Below are positions 25,293-35,626 of a stretch of 64,000 nucleotides of DNA, in pieces. Every line of letters begins with the position of its first letter. Within the stretch, counting starts at the first letter, position 1. Both the position numbers and the translations under genes were made by a program. The stretch lies in NCBI RefSeq assembly GCF_033101155.1, contig NZ_JAWMPX010000024.1:1-64000 (forward strand). Direction: 5' to 3'. Under the pieces are notes generated by a model that had not been told where the DNA came from, did not search any database, and worked only from the letters and a program-made list of their open reading frames with translations. Source of the DNA: Tropicimonas sp033101155 (lineage in GTDB: Bacteria > Pseudomonadota > Alphaproteobacteria > Rhodobacterales > Rhodobacteraceae).

Positions 25293-25656
25293 CACCGCGA
25301 CACTGCCGCTCGCCCGCCCGGATCGCCCGGCATCGATATGGGTATTCTGACCCAGATACCCGCGAGTTGTCGCGAGAATGGCGGATGTCGTCCCGCCCGG
25401 CGCGGGCTCGCCAAGATGTTACCGGGCGCCCGCCAGCAACCGAAAGACGCGTCGCGCCACCGCAGAGCGCGAGCGGCCCCCGATCTGCGGCTCGACAGGC
25501 GGATAAACGCGGCAAAACCGGTCAATCCTGACGCGCGCAAGCGAGCGGCGGCATGAGACCGTCGCGCCACCCAGGCCATCACTTCCGCCTCCCTGCCGCT
25601 TGACCCGAGGGCGCGCGCGTGATGTGTGCGGACAAGATCAAACGGGATGAAGACCA
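25293..25656. other. Intergenic stretch with a short palindrome
   Basis: No protein or known RNA gene is recognisable. GGGTAT at 25340-25345 and ATACCC at 25356-25361 flank an almost symmetric CTGACCCAG centre and may mark the end of the xthA transcript or an operator. The rest is GC-rich and featureless to me. Confidence 0.35.
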
Positions 25657-26235
25657 TTGATACGTCGACTTTATGACTGGACGATTTCTCTTGCCGCCGG
25701 AAAATACGCCCTCTGGGCGCTTGCGGCCGTTGCCTTCATCGAGAGCTCCTTCTTCCCCATCCCGCCGGATGTGCTGATGATCCCGATGATCCTGGCCACA
25801 CCGCGCCGCGCTTTCCTGATCGCCGGAGTCGCGATGGTGGCCTCGGTTCTGGGCGGCATATTGGGGTACGCGATCGGCATGTTCGCCTTCGAACAGATCG
25901 GTCAGCCGATCCTCGAAAGCCTCGGCAAGGCCGACAAGATCGAAGCCTTCAACGAGCGCTTCAACGATTACGGGTTCTGGGCGGTGCTGGTCGCCGGTCT
26001 GACCCCCTTCCCCTACAAGGTCATCACCATCATGTCGGGCTGGACCGGCATGCCGTTCTGGACGTTCATGGTGACCTCGATCATCGCCCGTGGCGGCCGC
26101 TTCTTCCTCGTCGCGACATTGCTGTGGAAATATGGCGAACCGATCCGCTACTTTATCGAGAAGCGCCTCGGAACACTGACAATCATCTTTTGCGTGCTGC
26201 TCTTTGGCAGCTTCTATCTGGTGAAATTCCTATGA
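25657..26235 (+). CDS. DedA/SNARE-associated family membrane protein (YqaA-like)
   Basis: A 192-residue inner-membrane protein. It has the DedA pattern FIESSFFPIPPDVLMIPMIL early, then AMVASVLGGILGYAIGMFAFE and GFWAVLVAGLTPFPYKVITI, with the re-entrant proline-rich segments of the family and a basic RGGRFF near the end. DedA proteins flip or scramble phospholipids and polyprenyl carriers and protect membrane potential. The start is a TTG at 25657, which gives the family N-terminus MIRRLYDWT; no ATG is in the right place. It overlaps dsbB by 4 bp (ATGA), so the two are co-translated. Confidence 0.85.
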   Translation: MIRRLYDWTISLAAGKYALWALAAVAFIESSFFPIPPDVLMIPMILATPRRAFLIAGVAMVASVLGGILGYAIGMFAFEQIGQPILESLGKADKIEAFNERFNDYGFWAVLVAGLTPFPYKVITIMSGWTGMPFWTFMVTSIIARGGRFFLVATLLWKYGEPIRYFIEKRLGTLTIIFCVLLFGSFYLVKFL

Positions 26236-26696
26236 ACCGTGTGTTCCTGATCCGGCTGGCCGTGGCGGCCTCCGCGCTGGCGCTCGCCGGTGCCTACCTG
26301 TCTCAGCATGTCTTCGGGATCGAGCCCTGCCACCTGTGCCTGCTGCAACGCTACCCGCATTGGGTGCTGATCGCGGTTGGGCTGCTGGCGCTTTATGTCC
26401 CGGGGCGCCTCCTGCCGGCGCTTGGCGGGCTGATCTCCTTTGGCGCCATGCTCCTCTCCGTCTATCACAGCGGTGTGGAGCGCAAGCTCTGGGATGGACC
26501 GTCCGATTGCACCGGCGGTGCCGGCGACCTCACGGGCCTGTCTGGCGCCGATCTGCTCAGCACCGATTTCGACGGCGGGCTGGTCCTGTGCGACGAGATC
26601 GCCTTTTCTTTCCTCGGCCTGACCTTCGCCAATATGAATGTGCTGCTCTGCGCCGGCCTTGTGATTGTCTGGGCTATGGCCGCGCGGCGGAGCTGA
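26232..26696 (+). CDS. dsbB: Disulphide bond formation protein B
   Basis: A 154-residue membrane protein with four hydrophobic segments. The first periplasmic loop carries PCHLC (Cys33, Cys36), the quinone-linked pair, and the second loop carries Cys93 (PSDCTGG) and Cys120 (LVLCDE), the pair that exchanges with DsbA. DsbB reoxidises DsbA and passes electrons to quinone. The second pair is unusually far apart but present. It is translationally coupled to the dedA-like gene. Confidence 0.9.
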   Translation: MNRVFLIRLAVAASALALAGAYLSQHVFGIEPCHLCLLQRYPHWVLIAVGLLALYVPGRLLPALGGLISFGAMLLSVYHSGVERKLWDGPSDCTGGAGDLTGLSGADLLSTDFDGGLVLCDEIAFSFLGLTFANMNVLLCAGLVIVWAMAARRS

Positions 26697-26848
26697 CGAG
26701 ACACGTTTCCATCGCGGAGAGCTTTTACTTTGAGCTTTGTGCAACACGCTGAAATATACGGGCTCATGGTGCCGGCGTGGCACGCGCGGCCAAAGGCCTC
26801 CCGACCCGAAGACAACACCAGGCAGTCCGGGCATCACCCGGGGCTGGC

Positions 26849-27454
26849 TCAGCTTCCCAGGATCTTCTTCACGTAATTCTTGGTTTCCCGATAGGGTGGC
26901 ACCCCGCCATATTTCTCGACCGCGGCAGGACCCGCGTTATAGGCCGCAAGCGCAAGCCGCCAGTTGCCGAACTTGTTGTACATCTGCTTGAGATAACGCG
27001 CCCCGCCTTCGAGATTTTCGCTGGGCTTGTTGGGGTCCACCCCGAGAGTGGCCGCGGTGCCAGGCATGAGCTGCGCCAGTCCGATCGCCCCCTTGTGGGA
27101 CTTCGCCTTGACCTTCCAGTTGCTCTCCTGCTGCACCAGCCGCAGGAACAGGTCTTCCGGCACGCCATGACGCCGCGCGGCATCCTTGGCGACCTTCAGA
27201 TACGGCCCCCTGTAGCGCCCGCCATAAGACGGGATCGAGGCCGCCGACACAGCAGCCTTGGCCGAGGGCGGCTGCAGACGTGTGGAATGGGAATATTGCT
27301 TGGATGCGCGCTGGTCGAGCAGGCGTGTCTGGGAGGCGAAGAGCTTCGTGCGCGCCTTGGACGAGACGGAGGTCTCCGAAAGCGCCGCGCCCGAAGTGGC
27401 AACGCTCACCGCCAGAATGGCGGCAACCAGCCTTGTCCCGTCGCGCCCGCACAT
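26849..27454 (-). CDS. Lytic transglycosylase (SLT domain)
   Basis: A 201-residue exported enzyme. The N-terminus MCGRDGTRLVAAILAVSVAT is a signal peptide, residues 27-80 are a variable linker, and the SLT domain fills the rest. The catalytic Glu110 sits in LVQQESNWKVKA. GAIGLAQLMPGTAATLGVDP and NWRLALAAYNAGPAAVEKYG are family hallmarks. It cleaves peptidoglycan glycosidic bonds with formation of anhydro-muramic acid ends. The ATG at 27454 is preferred; a second in-frame ATG at 27481 lacks a ribosome site. Divergent from ssb. Confidence 0.92.
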   Translation of the reverse strand: MCGRDGTRLVAAILAVSVATSGAALSETSVSSKARTKLFASQTRLLDQRASKQYSHSTRLQPPSAKAAVSAASIPSYGGRYRGPYLKVAKDAARRHGVPEDLFLRLVQQESNWKVKAKSHKGAIGLAQLMPGTAATLGVDPNKPSENLEGGARYLKQMYNKFGNWRLALAAYNAGPAAVEKYGGVPPYRETKNYVKKILGS

Positions 27455-27636
27455 AAAAATCGCCCCAGCACCGTTTATCATTGCCGCGCAGTATAGGGAA
27501 ATTCGCCGGCGAAGCCAGCCTCGAGCGCGGCCCTGCGGGAAATAGGCGGTTTTGCCCCGAGACAAGCTGGTGTAGCGTCTGGCTCCAACCGGAATCGGCG
27601 CCGCATCCGGGCGCCCGAAAGAAAAAGGAGAGCCGC

Positions 27637-28167
27637 ATGGCGGGATCGGTGAACAAGGTGATCCTGGTGGGCAATCTGGGTCGAGACCCGGAAGTGCGCA
27701 CCTTCCAGAATGGCGGCAAGGTCTGCAACCTTCGGATTGCAACCTCCGAGAACTGGAAGGACCGCAATACCGGCGAGCGCCGGGAAAAGACGGAATGGCA
27801 CTCAGTGGCCATCTTCTCCGAGCCGCTGGCCCGCATTGCCGAGCAATATCTGCGCAAGGGCTCCAAGGTCTATCTTGAAGGCCAGCTCGAGACCCGCAAA
27901 TGGCAGGACCAGTCCGGGCAGGATCGCTACTCGACCGAGGTCGTCCTGCGTCCCTACAAGGGCGAACTGACCCTCCTCGACGCCCGTGGCGGCGGTGAAG
28001 GCGGCTATGGCGGTGGCCAGGGCGGCGGCGGTGGCGGTGGCGGCGGCTATGAAGACCGTGGTGGTTATGGCGGCGGCGGGGGTGGCCAGTCGGGCGGCGG
28101 CTTCGGTGGCGGGCAAGGCGCGCCCTCCGGCGGCGGCGGCGATATCGATGACGAGATCCCGTTCTGA
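27637..28167 (+). CDS. ssb: Single-stranded DNA-binding protein
   Basis: A 176-residue protein. Residues 1-115 form the OB fold (VNKVILVGNLGRDPEVR, ENWKDRNTGERREKTEWH, YLEGQLETRKWQDQSGQDRY). Then comes a glycine-rich disordered linker with long GGG tracts, and the acidic tip DIDDEIPF that recruits repair and replication proteins. It coats single-stranded DNA during replication, repair and recombination. AAAAGGAGAG is a strong ribosome site. Confidence 0.97.
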   Translation: MAGSVNKVILVGNLGRDPEVRTFQNGGKVCNLRIATSENWKDRNTGERREKTEWHSVAIFSEPLARIAEQYLRKGSKVYLEGQLETRKWQDQSGQDRYSTEVVLRPYKGELTLLDARGGGEGGYGGGQGGGGGGGGGYEDRGGYGGGGGGQSGGGFGGGQGAPSGGGGDIDDEIPF

Positions 28168-28200
28168 TCCGCACCAGGCGGCGCATGACATGAGCAGGAT

Positions 28201-28225
28201 GCCCGGCGTTTCGCCGGGCTTCTTT
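28201..28225 (+). terminator. Rho-independent terminator of ssb
   Basis: GCCCGGCG at 28201-28208 pairs with CGCCGGGC at 28212-28219 around TTT and is followed by TTCTTTCCCTT. Confidence 0.8.
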
Positions 28226-28278
28226 CCCTTCGGAGACCGGAGGGCACGGAATTTGTTTGACCTGACAGACGGATAGAG

Positions 28279-30600
<2,322 letters not shown>

Positions 30601-30943
30601 GGCGGTACGGGTCGTTTCGAGCTGGCCAGGGACGTTGGAGCAAAGCGCCCGAGGCCCGGAACCAAGTCCGAAGGCCGCCGGGCCAGCGCCTGCCCGTCCC
30701 GGCGGGCTGGCGCTTTGGTGAGGCAAGCGCAACGTATTGAGCTTTTTCGGATCTGGTCGGGATAAAGTGGTGAGCACAACCGCAGCAGCGCCAGCCCACG
30801 GGCAGGCGCTGGCCCGGCTTTCGGTGCACCATTTGCCTCGCGCATCAAACGGCGGCTCTGACCGCAAAGAACGACCCGAGTGCTGCCGTTCCTCCCGAAT
30901 TCGCAGCCCCCTCCTCCCCACGGGCCGAACACATGAAACAGGT
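30601..30943. other. Intergenic stretch after tex holding a dispersed repeat
   Basis: About half of this gap is repeat copy B (30663-30818). The remainder shows no gene or clear signal. Open frames crossing it on the minus strand follow the repeat and are not credible proteins. Confidence 0.5.
30663..30818 (+). repeat. Dispersed repeat with terminal inverted repeats, copy B
   Basis: The segment opens with CAAGTCCGAAGGCC, followed by a 21-bp arm at 30677-30697 that is perfectly inverted at 30798-30818. Between them are CGTCCCGGCGGGCTGG, GCGCAACG and GGGATAAAGTG. Copy A at 13978-14132 (minus strand) has the same order, the same central GGGATAAAGTG and the same arm length. Total span between arm ends is 142 bp here and 141 bp in copy A. 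No coding potential is apparent. Confidence 0.7.
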
Positions 30944-31543
30944 TCACCCCAGCAGAAAAGACATCTGCGCCTTGCCGCGCGTGCCCGCGATCTCTTCGAA
31001 CCCTAGCCCGAGGCGCGTCTCCGCCTTCAGCACCACCTCCGCTGCTGCCCGGGCATCTTCGCCCGCGTCATGATGGTCGAACTCCAGCCCGAGCGCGGTC
31101 TTGAGATGCCCCAACCCGTGCCCGCCATTGCCGCGGAATTCCGGCCAGGCCCGTCGCGCGATCTTCACGCTGTCGGACCAGCTCAGATCCGGCGCTGACA
31201 GCCGATAGGCCTTGCACGCCGCCTCGATGGCCCGGCGGTCGAAATTGCTGTGCTGGACAAGATGGTGGACCCGAAGCAGTGGCAGCAGCGCCTCCCAGGC
31301 CTCCGGAAACCGGGGCGCCTCGGCCACCGCCCGCGCATCGATCCCGTGCAGCTCGGAGTTGAACCGGTCAAAGCGAGTCTCCGGATCGATCAGGCAGGAC
31401 CACCCCGCAATCCGCCCCTCCGGTGCGACGCAGGCCAGGCCGATCTGGCAGAGGCTGGCACTGTCCGAGCAGGCTGTCTCCACATCGAGCGCGATGAAGC
31501 GAAACGGGCCATCGGGCAGCGCGGGAACGGGGCGAATATCCAA
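30944..31543 (-). CDS. DnaQ-like 3'-5' exonuclease (DEDDh)
   Basis: A 199-residue exonuclease of the RNase T/DnaQ fold. The metal ligands are visible: Asp20 and Glu22 in FIALDVETA, an Asp in LVQHSNFDRRAIE, and the His and Asp of HHDAGEDARA. It degrades DNA or RNA from 3' ends. As a stand-alone protein it could serve repair proofreading or RNA trimming. The start is a TTG at 31543 with GGAGAG 5 nt upstream. It is divergent from the HTH_42 gene. Confidence 0.85.
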   Translation of the reverse strand: MDIRPVPALPDGPFRFIALDVETACSDSASLCQIGLACVAPEGRIAGWSCLIDPETRFDRFNSELHGIDARAVAEAPRFPEAWEALLPLLRVHHLVQHSNFDRRAIEAACKAYRLSAPDLSWSDSVKIARRAWPEFRGNGGHGLGHLKTALGLEFDHHDAGEDARAAAEVVLKAETRLGLGFEEIAGTRGKAQMSFLLG

Positions 31544-31693
31544 CTTTTCTCTCCAGGGGCCGGCAGGCGCATGGGGCGATCATGCCGACTCCGCCAGCAA
31601 GGTCAATCGCAACCGCCCGGTTGACCAATCCGGCATTTCCGGCCTTTCTGATCCGACGCCTGCCTAGCTTCAACAACATCCCGAGCCTCCCCT

Positions 31694-32869
31694 GTGCCCC
31701 AAACCAACGCCCCTGCCCTGCGTCTCGACAACCGCACCGCCCGGTCGCTCTGGCTGAGAACGCAGGGGCTGGTCCGCGCCCCCGGTCCGGCGCCGGAGGT
31801 GATGGAGATCATCCGTCAGCTCGGCTTCGTCCAGCTCGACACGATCCAGACGGTTTCCCGCGCTCATCACCATATCCTGTGGAGCCGCAACCAGAGCTAT
31901 CGCGAACCGATGCTCGACCGGCTGCTGCGCGCACGGCAGGTCTTCGAGCATTTCACCCATGATGCCTCCGTGCTGCCGATGGAATTCCTGCCGATGTGGC
32001 GGCGCCAGTTCCGCCGCAAACAGGAACAGCTCGACCGCGCCGGCTGGTTCAAAGGGCTGCCCGACGCCGATGCCCGCGCCGCCATCAAGGCCCGTATCGC
32101 CTCGGAAGGCGCGCTCTCGACCAAGGCCTTTGACAGCAAGTCCGCCAATCCCGGCCAGATGTGGGCGCGGCCGCCGCACAAGCTGGCTTTGGATTACATG
32201 TGGTATTGCGGCGAGCTGGCGACCTGTCATCGGAAGAACTTCACCAAGCATTACGACCTCGCAGAGCGTGTCTTCCCGGCCGACTTGCGCGCAACCCGCC
32301 TCGACGAGTCCCGCCAGATCGACTGGCTCTGCGGCGCCGCCCTGGACCGGCTCGGCTTCGCCACCTCTGGCGAGATTCAGCGCTTCTGGGACGCGGTGGG
32401 CCGGGTCGAGGTGCTGGGCTGGGTCGATGGGCAGGACGGCTTGCGGGCAGTCGAGATCGAAACCGCGCAGGGCGACTGGCTGCCCGCGCTTGCACCAGCC
32501 GATATCGAGGACCGAGTGGCCGCTCTGCCCTCGCCCGGCAGCCGAGCGCGCATTCTCAACCCGTTCGACCCGGTGATCCGCGACCGCGCCCGGCTGCAGC
32601 GCCTTTTCGGCTTCGATTATCGCAACGAGATGTTCACCCCAGCGGCAAAGCGGCACTGGGGCTATTATGTCTACCCGATCCTCGAGGGGCTGCGGTTCAC
32701 CGGTCGGATCGAAATCAAGGCAGATCGCCGCGCGGCACGGCTAGACGTGCTGAAATTCTGGCCCGAGCCCGGCATTCGCTGGACAGCGGCGCGGGAGGAG
32801 AGGCTGGAAGCCGAGCTCCGGCGTCTTGCACGCCTTGTTGGCGCCGAGGACATACGACGCGCGTCGTAA
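31694..32869 (+). CDS. HTH_42 winged-helix protein, YcaQ/AlkX-like
   Basis: A 391-residue protein with the HTH_42 (formerly DUF1006) fold. It has an N-terminal winged helix with IIRQLGFVQLDTIQTVSRAH, the conserved HHHILWSR, FEHFTHDASVLPMEFLPMW and NPFDPVIRDRARLQRLFGFD. The C-terminal block VYPILEGLRFTGRIEIKADR is also typical. Relatives AlkX/YcaQ are DNA glycosylases that unhook interstrand cross-links, so a repair role is likely but inferred. GTG start at 31694. Confidence 0.8.
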   Translation: MPQTNAPALRLDNRTARSLWLRTQGLVRAPGPAPEVMEIIRQLGFVQLDTIQTVSRAHHHILWSRNQSYREPMLDRLLRARQVFEHFTHDASVLPMEFLPMWRRQFRRKQEQLDRAGWFKGLPDADARAAIKARIASEGALSTKAFDSKSANPGQMWARPPHKLALDYMWYCGELATCHRKNFTKHYDLAERVFPADLRATRLDESRQIDWLCGAALDRLGFATSGEIQRFWDAVGRVEVLGWVDGQDGLRAVEIETAQGDWLPALAPADIEDRVAALPSPGSRARILNPFDPVIRDRARLQRLFGFDYRNEMFTPAAKRHWGYYVYPILEGLRFTGRIEIKADRRAARLDVLKFWPEPGIRWTAAREERLEAELRRLARLVGAEDIRRAS

Positions 32870-33059
32870 GCTGCGTGGCCCCGGGACGATGTTGTCGCCG
32901 GTTGGGCATATCCTGACAGCGCCCGCTTCACTGACCCATGTGGTGAGCCGTCCGCGTCAAGCGGCGATCAGTTGCTGCCTTTCCATCCTGCGGCAGCGTG
33001 GAGAGGCCGTTTCGTCGCGCTGGCAATGTTGTCTGTATTTGCTCTTTCTTTCCGCGGGA

Positions 33060-33096
33060 ATTGATATATCAATATGCCCAATCAGGTATATCAACT
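33060..33096. promoter_or_regulatory. Palindromic operator candidates before the GntR gene
   Basis: ATTGATATATCAAT at 33060-33073 is a perfect 14-bp palindrome. A partial copy with TATATCAA at 33087-33094 lies 22 bp further on, about two DNA turns. The pair sits 50-85 bp upstream of the regulator start and is the best candidate for GntR autoregulation. Confidence 0.5.
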
Positions 33097-33144
33097 GATC
33101 CAGTGCGGTTTGTTCCGCCCCTATAGTTCAGCAGCGGAGAGGTC

Positions 33145-33912
33145 ATGCAGGCGCAATCCAAGCACATTTCCGAAGATCTTTCCGGGTCTGCCTCGGTGAC
33201 GCAGCTCCTGTCCGACGCAACCCTTGATCTTGAAAAGAATATCACTTTCCAGATTTTCGACATCCTGCGAGAGCTTATCGTCTCGGTCCGGCTACGCCCC
33301 GGCCAACGGCTCTCGGAAAAGGAAATCGCGGCCGCGCTGAAGGCCAGCAAGACCCCTGTGCGGGAGGCCATGATTCGACTCGACGAGATCCGACTTGTAA
33401 AAATTGTTCCGCAAAGCGGCACCTATGTGACCAAGATCTCGATCAACCGCTACAGGACCGCCTGCTTTATCCGGCTGCATCTCGAGATCGGAGCGGTGCG
33501 CAACGCGGCGTCCGGCATCGCGCTGCAAGTCGGCCTGCAGGAGCTTGAAACCCTCCTGTCGCGCCAGACAGAGGCGCTCGCATCCGAGGATTACGAGAGG
33601 TTCTTCGATCTCGACGAGGCGTTCCATCGGCAGCTTTTCGTGATGGCGGGGTATGTTGATGCCTGGACGACCGCACGACGCACGCAGTTTGACGTCAACC
33701 GCGCCCGGCATATCCGGCGGCTCAACCGGATCCTGCGGGTACCGACTGTGCTGGAAGAACACCGAGCCATCGCCGAAGCGATCCGCGCCGGTGATCCCGA
33801 ACGTGCCGAAGCGGCGCTGCGGACCCATATTGGCGATCTCGATCACCAGATCAGCCTGCTGGTCCGGGACGAGCGCATGCTTGGCTTCATAGAAATGCCC
33901 GAGCCGACCTGA
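33145..33912 (+). CDS. GntR-family regulator, FadR-type ligand domain
   Basis: A 255-residue repressor/activator. The winged helix covers residues about 35-100, with LSEKEIAAALKASKTPVREA as the recognition element. The C-terminal all-helical FCD domain shows the His-containing metal/ligand pattern (FFDLDEAFHRQLFVMAGY and LEEHRAIAEAIRAGD...LRTHIGDL). FCD regulators usually sense sugar acids or carboxylates, which fits the sugar-acid dehydratase encoded downstream. GGAGAGG precedes the ATG. It is likely co-directional with the following genes and their controller. Confidence 0.88.
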   Translation: MQAQSKHISEDLSGSASVTQLLSDATLDLEKNITFQIFDILRELIVSVRLRPGQRLSEKEIAAALKASKTPVREAMIRLDEIRLVKIVPQSGTYVTKISINRYRTACFIRLHLEIGAVRNAASGIALQVGLQELETLLSRQTEALASEDYERFFDLDEAFHRQLFVMAGYVDAWTTARRTQFDVNRARHIRRLNRILRVPTVLEEHRAIAEAIRAGDPERAEAALRTHIGDLDHQISLLVRDERMLGFIEMPEPT

Positions 33913-33996
33913 CGTCGGCTTTGCAACGAAATCATCCCCGCACGGAGGAGTGCGGGAATGACCCCCGACATCGCAGACCAAAACTGGGAGGTAACC

Positions 33997-35550
33997 ATGC
34001 GATTTACGAGATTTACGGCCCTTGCGCTCGCCACGTCGGCGCTGACCACGGTGGCCCCGGCCTGGGCCGAAGACGATTACAAGATTGTCGACAAGCCGCT
34101 TGAGCTCACGATCCACATGCATTGGGACCGCGCCCGCGGCTATGATGAGGATTACCCGGTCGAGCAGGCCGCGCGCGAACTGACCAATATCCACCTGATC
34201 GACAAGACGGTCGGCAAGAACACCACGGAATCCGGCGAGGCGATGAACCTGCTGCTCGCCAGCGGCAACCTCCCGGATATCGTCGGCGCCCAGCGGTTCA
34301 AGCAGGCCGTGAACGAGTTCGGCCCTCAGGGCGCCTTCGTGCCGCTGAACGATCTGATCGAGGAACATGCGCCGAACATCAAGGCTTTCTTCGACGAGCG
34401 CCCCGAGCTGCAGGCGTCGATCTCGGCCTATGACGGCAACATGTACTACATCCCCTATCTGCCGGACGGAAAATACGGCCGCGCCTTTTTCATTCGCCAG
34501 GACTGGCTGGACAAGCTGGGGCTGGACCGGCCGCAGAATGTGGACGAGCTCTACGAGGTGCTCGTGGCCTTCCGCGACCAGGATCCCAACGGCAACGGCA
34601 CCAAGGACGAGGTTCCCTTCTTCGCCCGCGACTGGGAAGAGATGATCCGGATGGTCACGCTCTGGGACGGCCGGTCTTCCGGTTCGGACACGGCGCATGA
34701 CTTCATGGTGGCGGATAATCAAATCGTGCATCCCTACACACAGGAAGGCTATCGCACCGGGCTGGCCAATCTTGCAAAATGGTATGCCGAAGGGCTGGTC
34801 GACGCGGAAATCTTCACCCGTGGCACCTCGGCGCGCGAATACCTGCTGTCGGAAGATCTCGGCGGGCTGACCCATGACTGGTTCGCCTCCACCTCCGGCT
34901 ACAATGCCGCGCTTTCCGACGAGATCGACGGCTTCAACTTCGTTCCCTTCCTGCCGCCCGCATCCGTCAGTGGTGTCCGGATGGAAGAGCATCGCCGCAT
35001 CCCGGTCAAACCCGATGGCTGGGCGATCAGCACGTCCAACAAGCACCAGGTCGAAACGATCAAGTATTTCGATTTCTGGTTCACCGAGAAGGGCCGTCTG
35101 CTGTCCAATTTCGGTGTCGAAGGCGAGACCTGGGACATGGTCGATGGCGAACCGGTCTTCAAGCCCGAGGTTCTGAACAGCGACCGCCCCGTCAACAGTC
35201 AGCTCTGGGAACTCGGCGCGCAGATCAAGAAGGGCTATTGGCAGGACTATCGCTATGAATGGCAGTGGACGGCGCAGGCCGCCCGCGACGGGATAGAGCT
35301 GTACGACACCCACGATCTTCTGGTCGACCAGTTCCTCGGCGTTGCTTTCAACAAGGACGAGCAGGCCGTCTATGACAAGTACTGGCCGTCGATCGAGCAG
35401 TACATGCTGGAGCGGCAACAGGCCTGGGTGCTCGGCACCGGCGATATCGAAGCCGACTGGGACGCCTATATCGCGACCGTGAACAAGATGGGCTACGATC
35501 AGGTGATCGAGGTCATGAACGCGGCCTATACGCGCCAATATGGCGGCTGA
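33997..35550 (+). CDS. Orphan extracellular solute-binding protein (LplA-like)
   Basis: A 517-residue periplasmic binding protein. The signal peptide is MRFTRFTALALATSALTTVA with cleavage after AWA. The large type II fold has LELTIHMHWDRARGYDEDYP, then LPDIVGAQRFKQAVNEFG and DPNGNGTKDEVPFFARDW, an insert seen in LplA-type oligosaccharide-binding proteins. GGGAGG precedes the ATG. No permease or ATPase gene lies beside it, so it either borrows another transporter or has lost its partners. A strong hairpin follows the stop. Ligand is probably an acidic or complex oligosaccharide, judged from neighbours only. Confidence 0.85.
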   Translation: MRFTRFTALALATSALTTVAPAWAEDDYKIVDKPLELTIHMHWDRARGYDEDYPVEQAARELTNIHLIDKTVGKNTTESGEAMNLLLASGNLPDIVGAQRFKQAVNEFGPQGAFVPLNDLIEEHAPNIKAFFDERPELQASISAYDGNMYYIPYLPDGKYGRAFFIRQDWLDKLGLDRPQNVDELYEVLVAFRDQDPNGNGTKDEVPFFARDWEEMIRMVTLWDGRSSGSDTAHDFMVADNQIVHPYTQEGYRTGLANLAKWYAEGLVDAEIFTRGTSAREYLLSEDLGGLTHDWFASTSGYNAALSDEIDGFNFVPFLPPASVSGVRMEEHRRIPVKPDGWAISTSNKHQVETIKYFDFWFTEKGRLLSNFGVEGETWDMVDGEPVFKPEVLNSDRPVNSQLWELGAQIKKGYWQDYRYEWQWTAQAARDGIELYDTHDLLVDQFLGVAFNKDEQAVYDKYWPSIEQYMLERQQAWVLGTGDIEADWDAYIATVNKMGYDQVIEVMNAAYTRQYGG

Positions 35551-35562
35551 CACAAGGCTGTC

Positions 35563-35587
35563 GCCCCCGCCCGCACAGGGCGGGGGC
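35563..35587 (+). terminator. GC-rich hairpin behind the binding-protein gene
   Basis: GCCCCCGCCC and GGGCGGGGGC (10 bp) enclose GCACA, 13 bp after the stop codon and without a following T-run. The position between a binding-protein gene and the next cistron suggests attenuation or mRNA stabilisation that keeps binding protein in excess. Confidence 0.55.
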
Positions 35588-35626
35588 TCTCCACAGACTC
35601 CACTCGAACCGCAAGGAAACCCCTCG

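Noticed and set aside
25293..25656. RNase P, 6S or SRP RNA in the GC-rich gap after xthA
   Set aside because: None of the conserved core motifs of these RNAs could be found.
27980..28145. GGC/GGT-rich tract in ssb as a DNA repeat element
   Set aside because: It encodes the normal glycine-rich linker of SSB.
30601..30943. Open frames in the gap after tex as small proteins
   Set aside because: They follow the dispersed repeat, and similar frames occur in copy A only because of the shared DNA.
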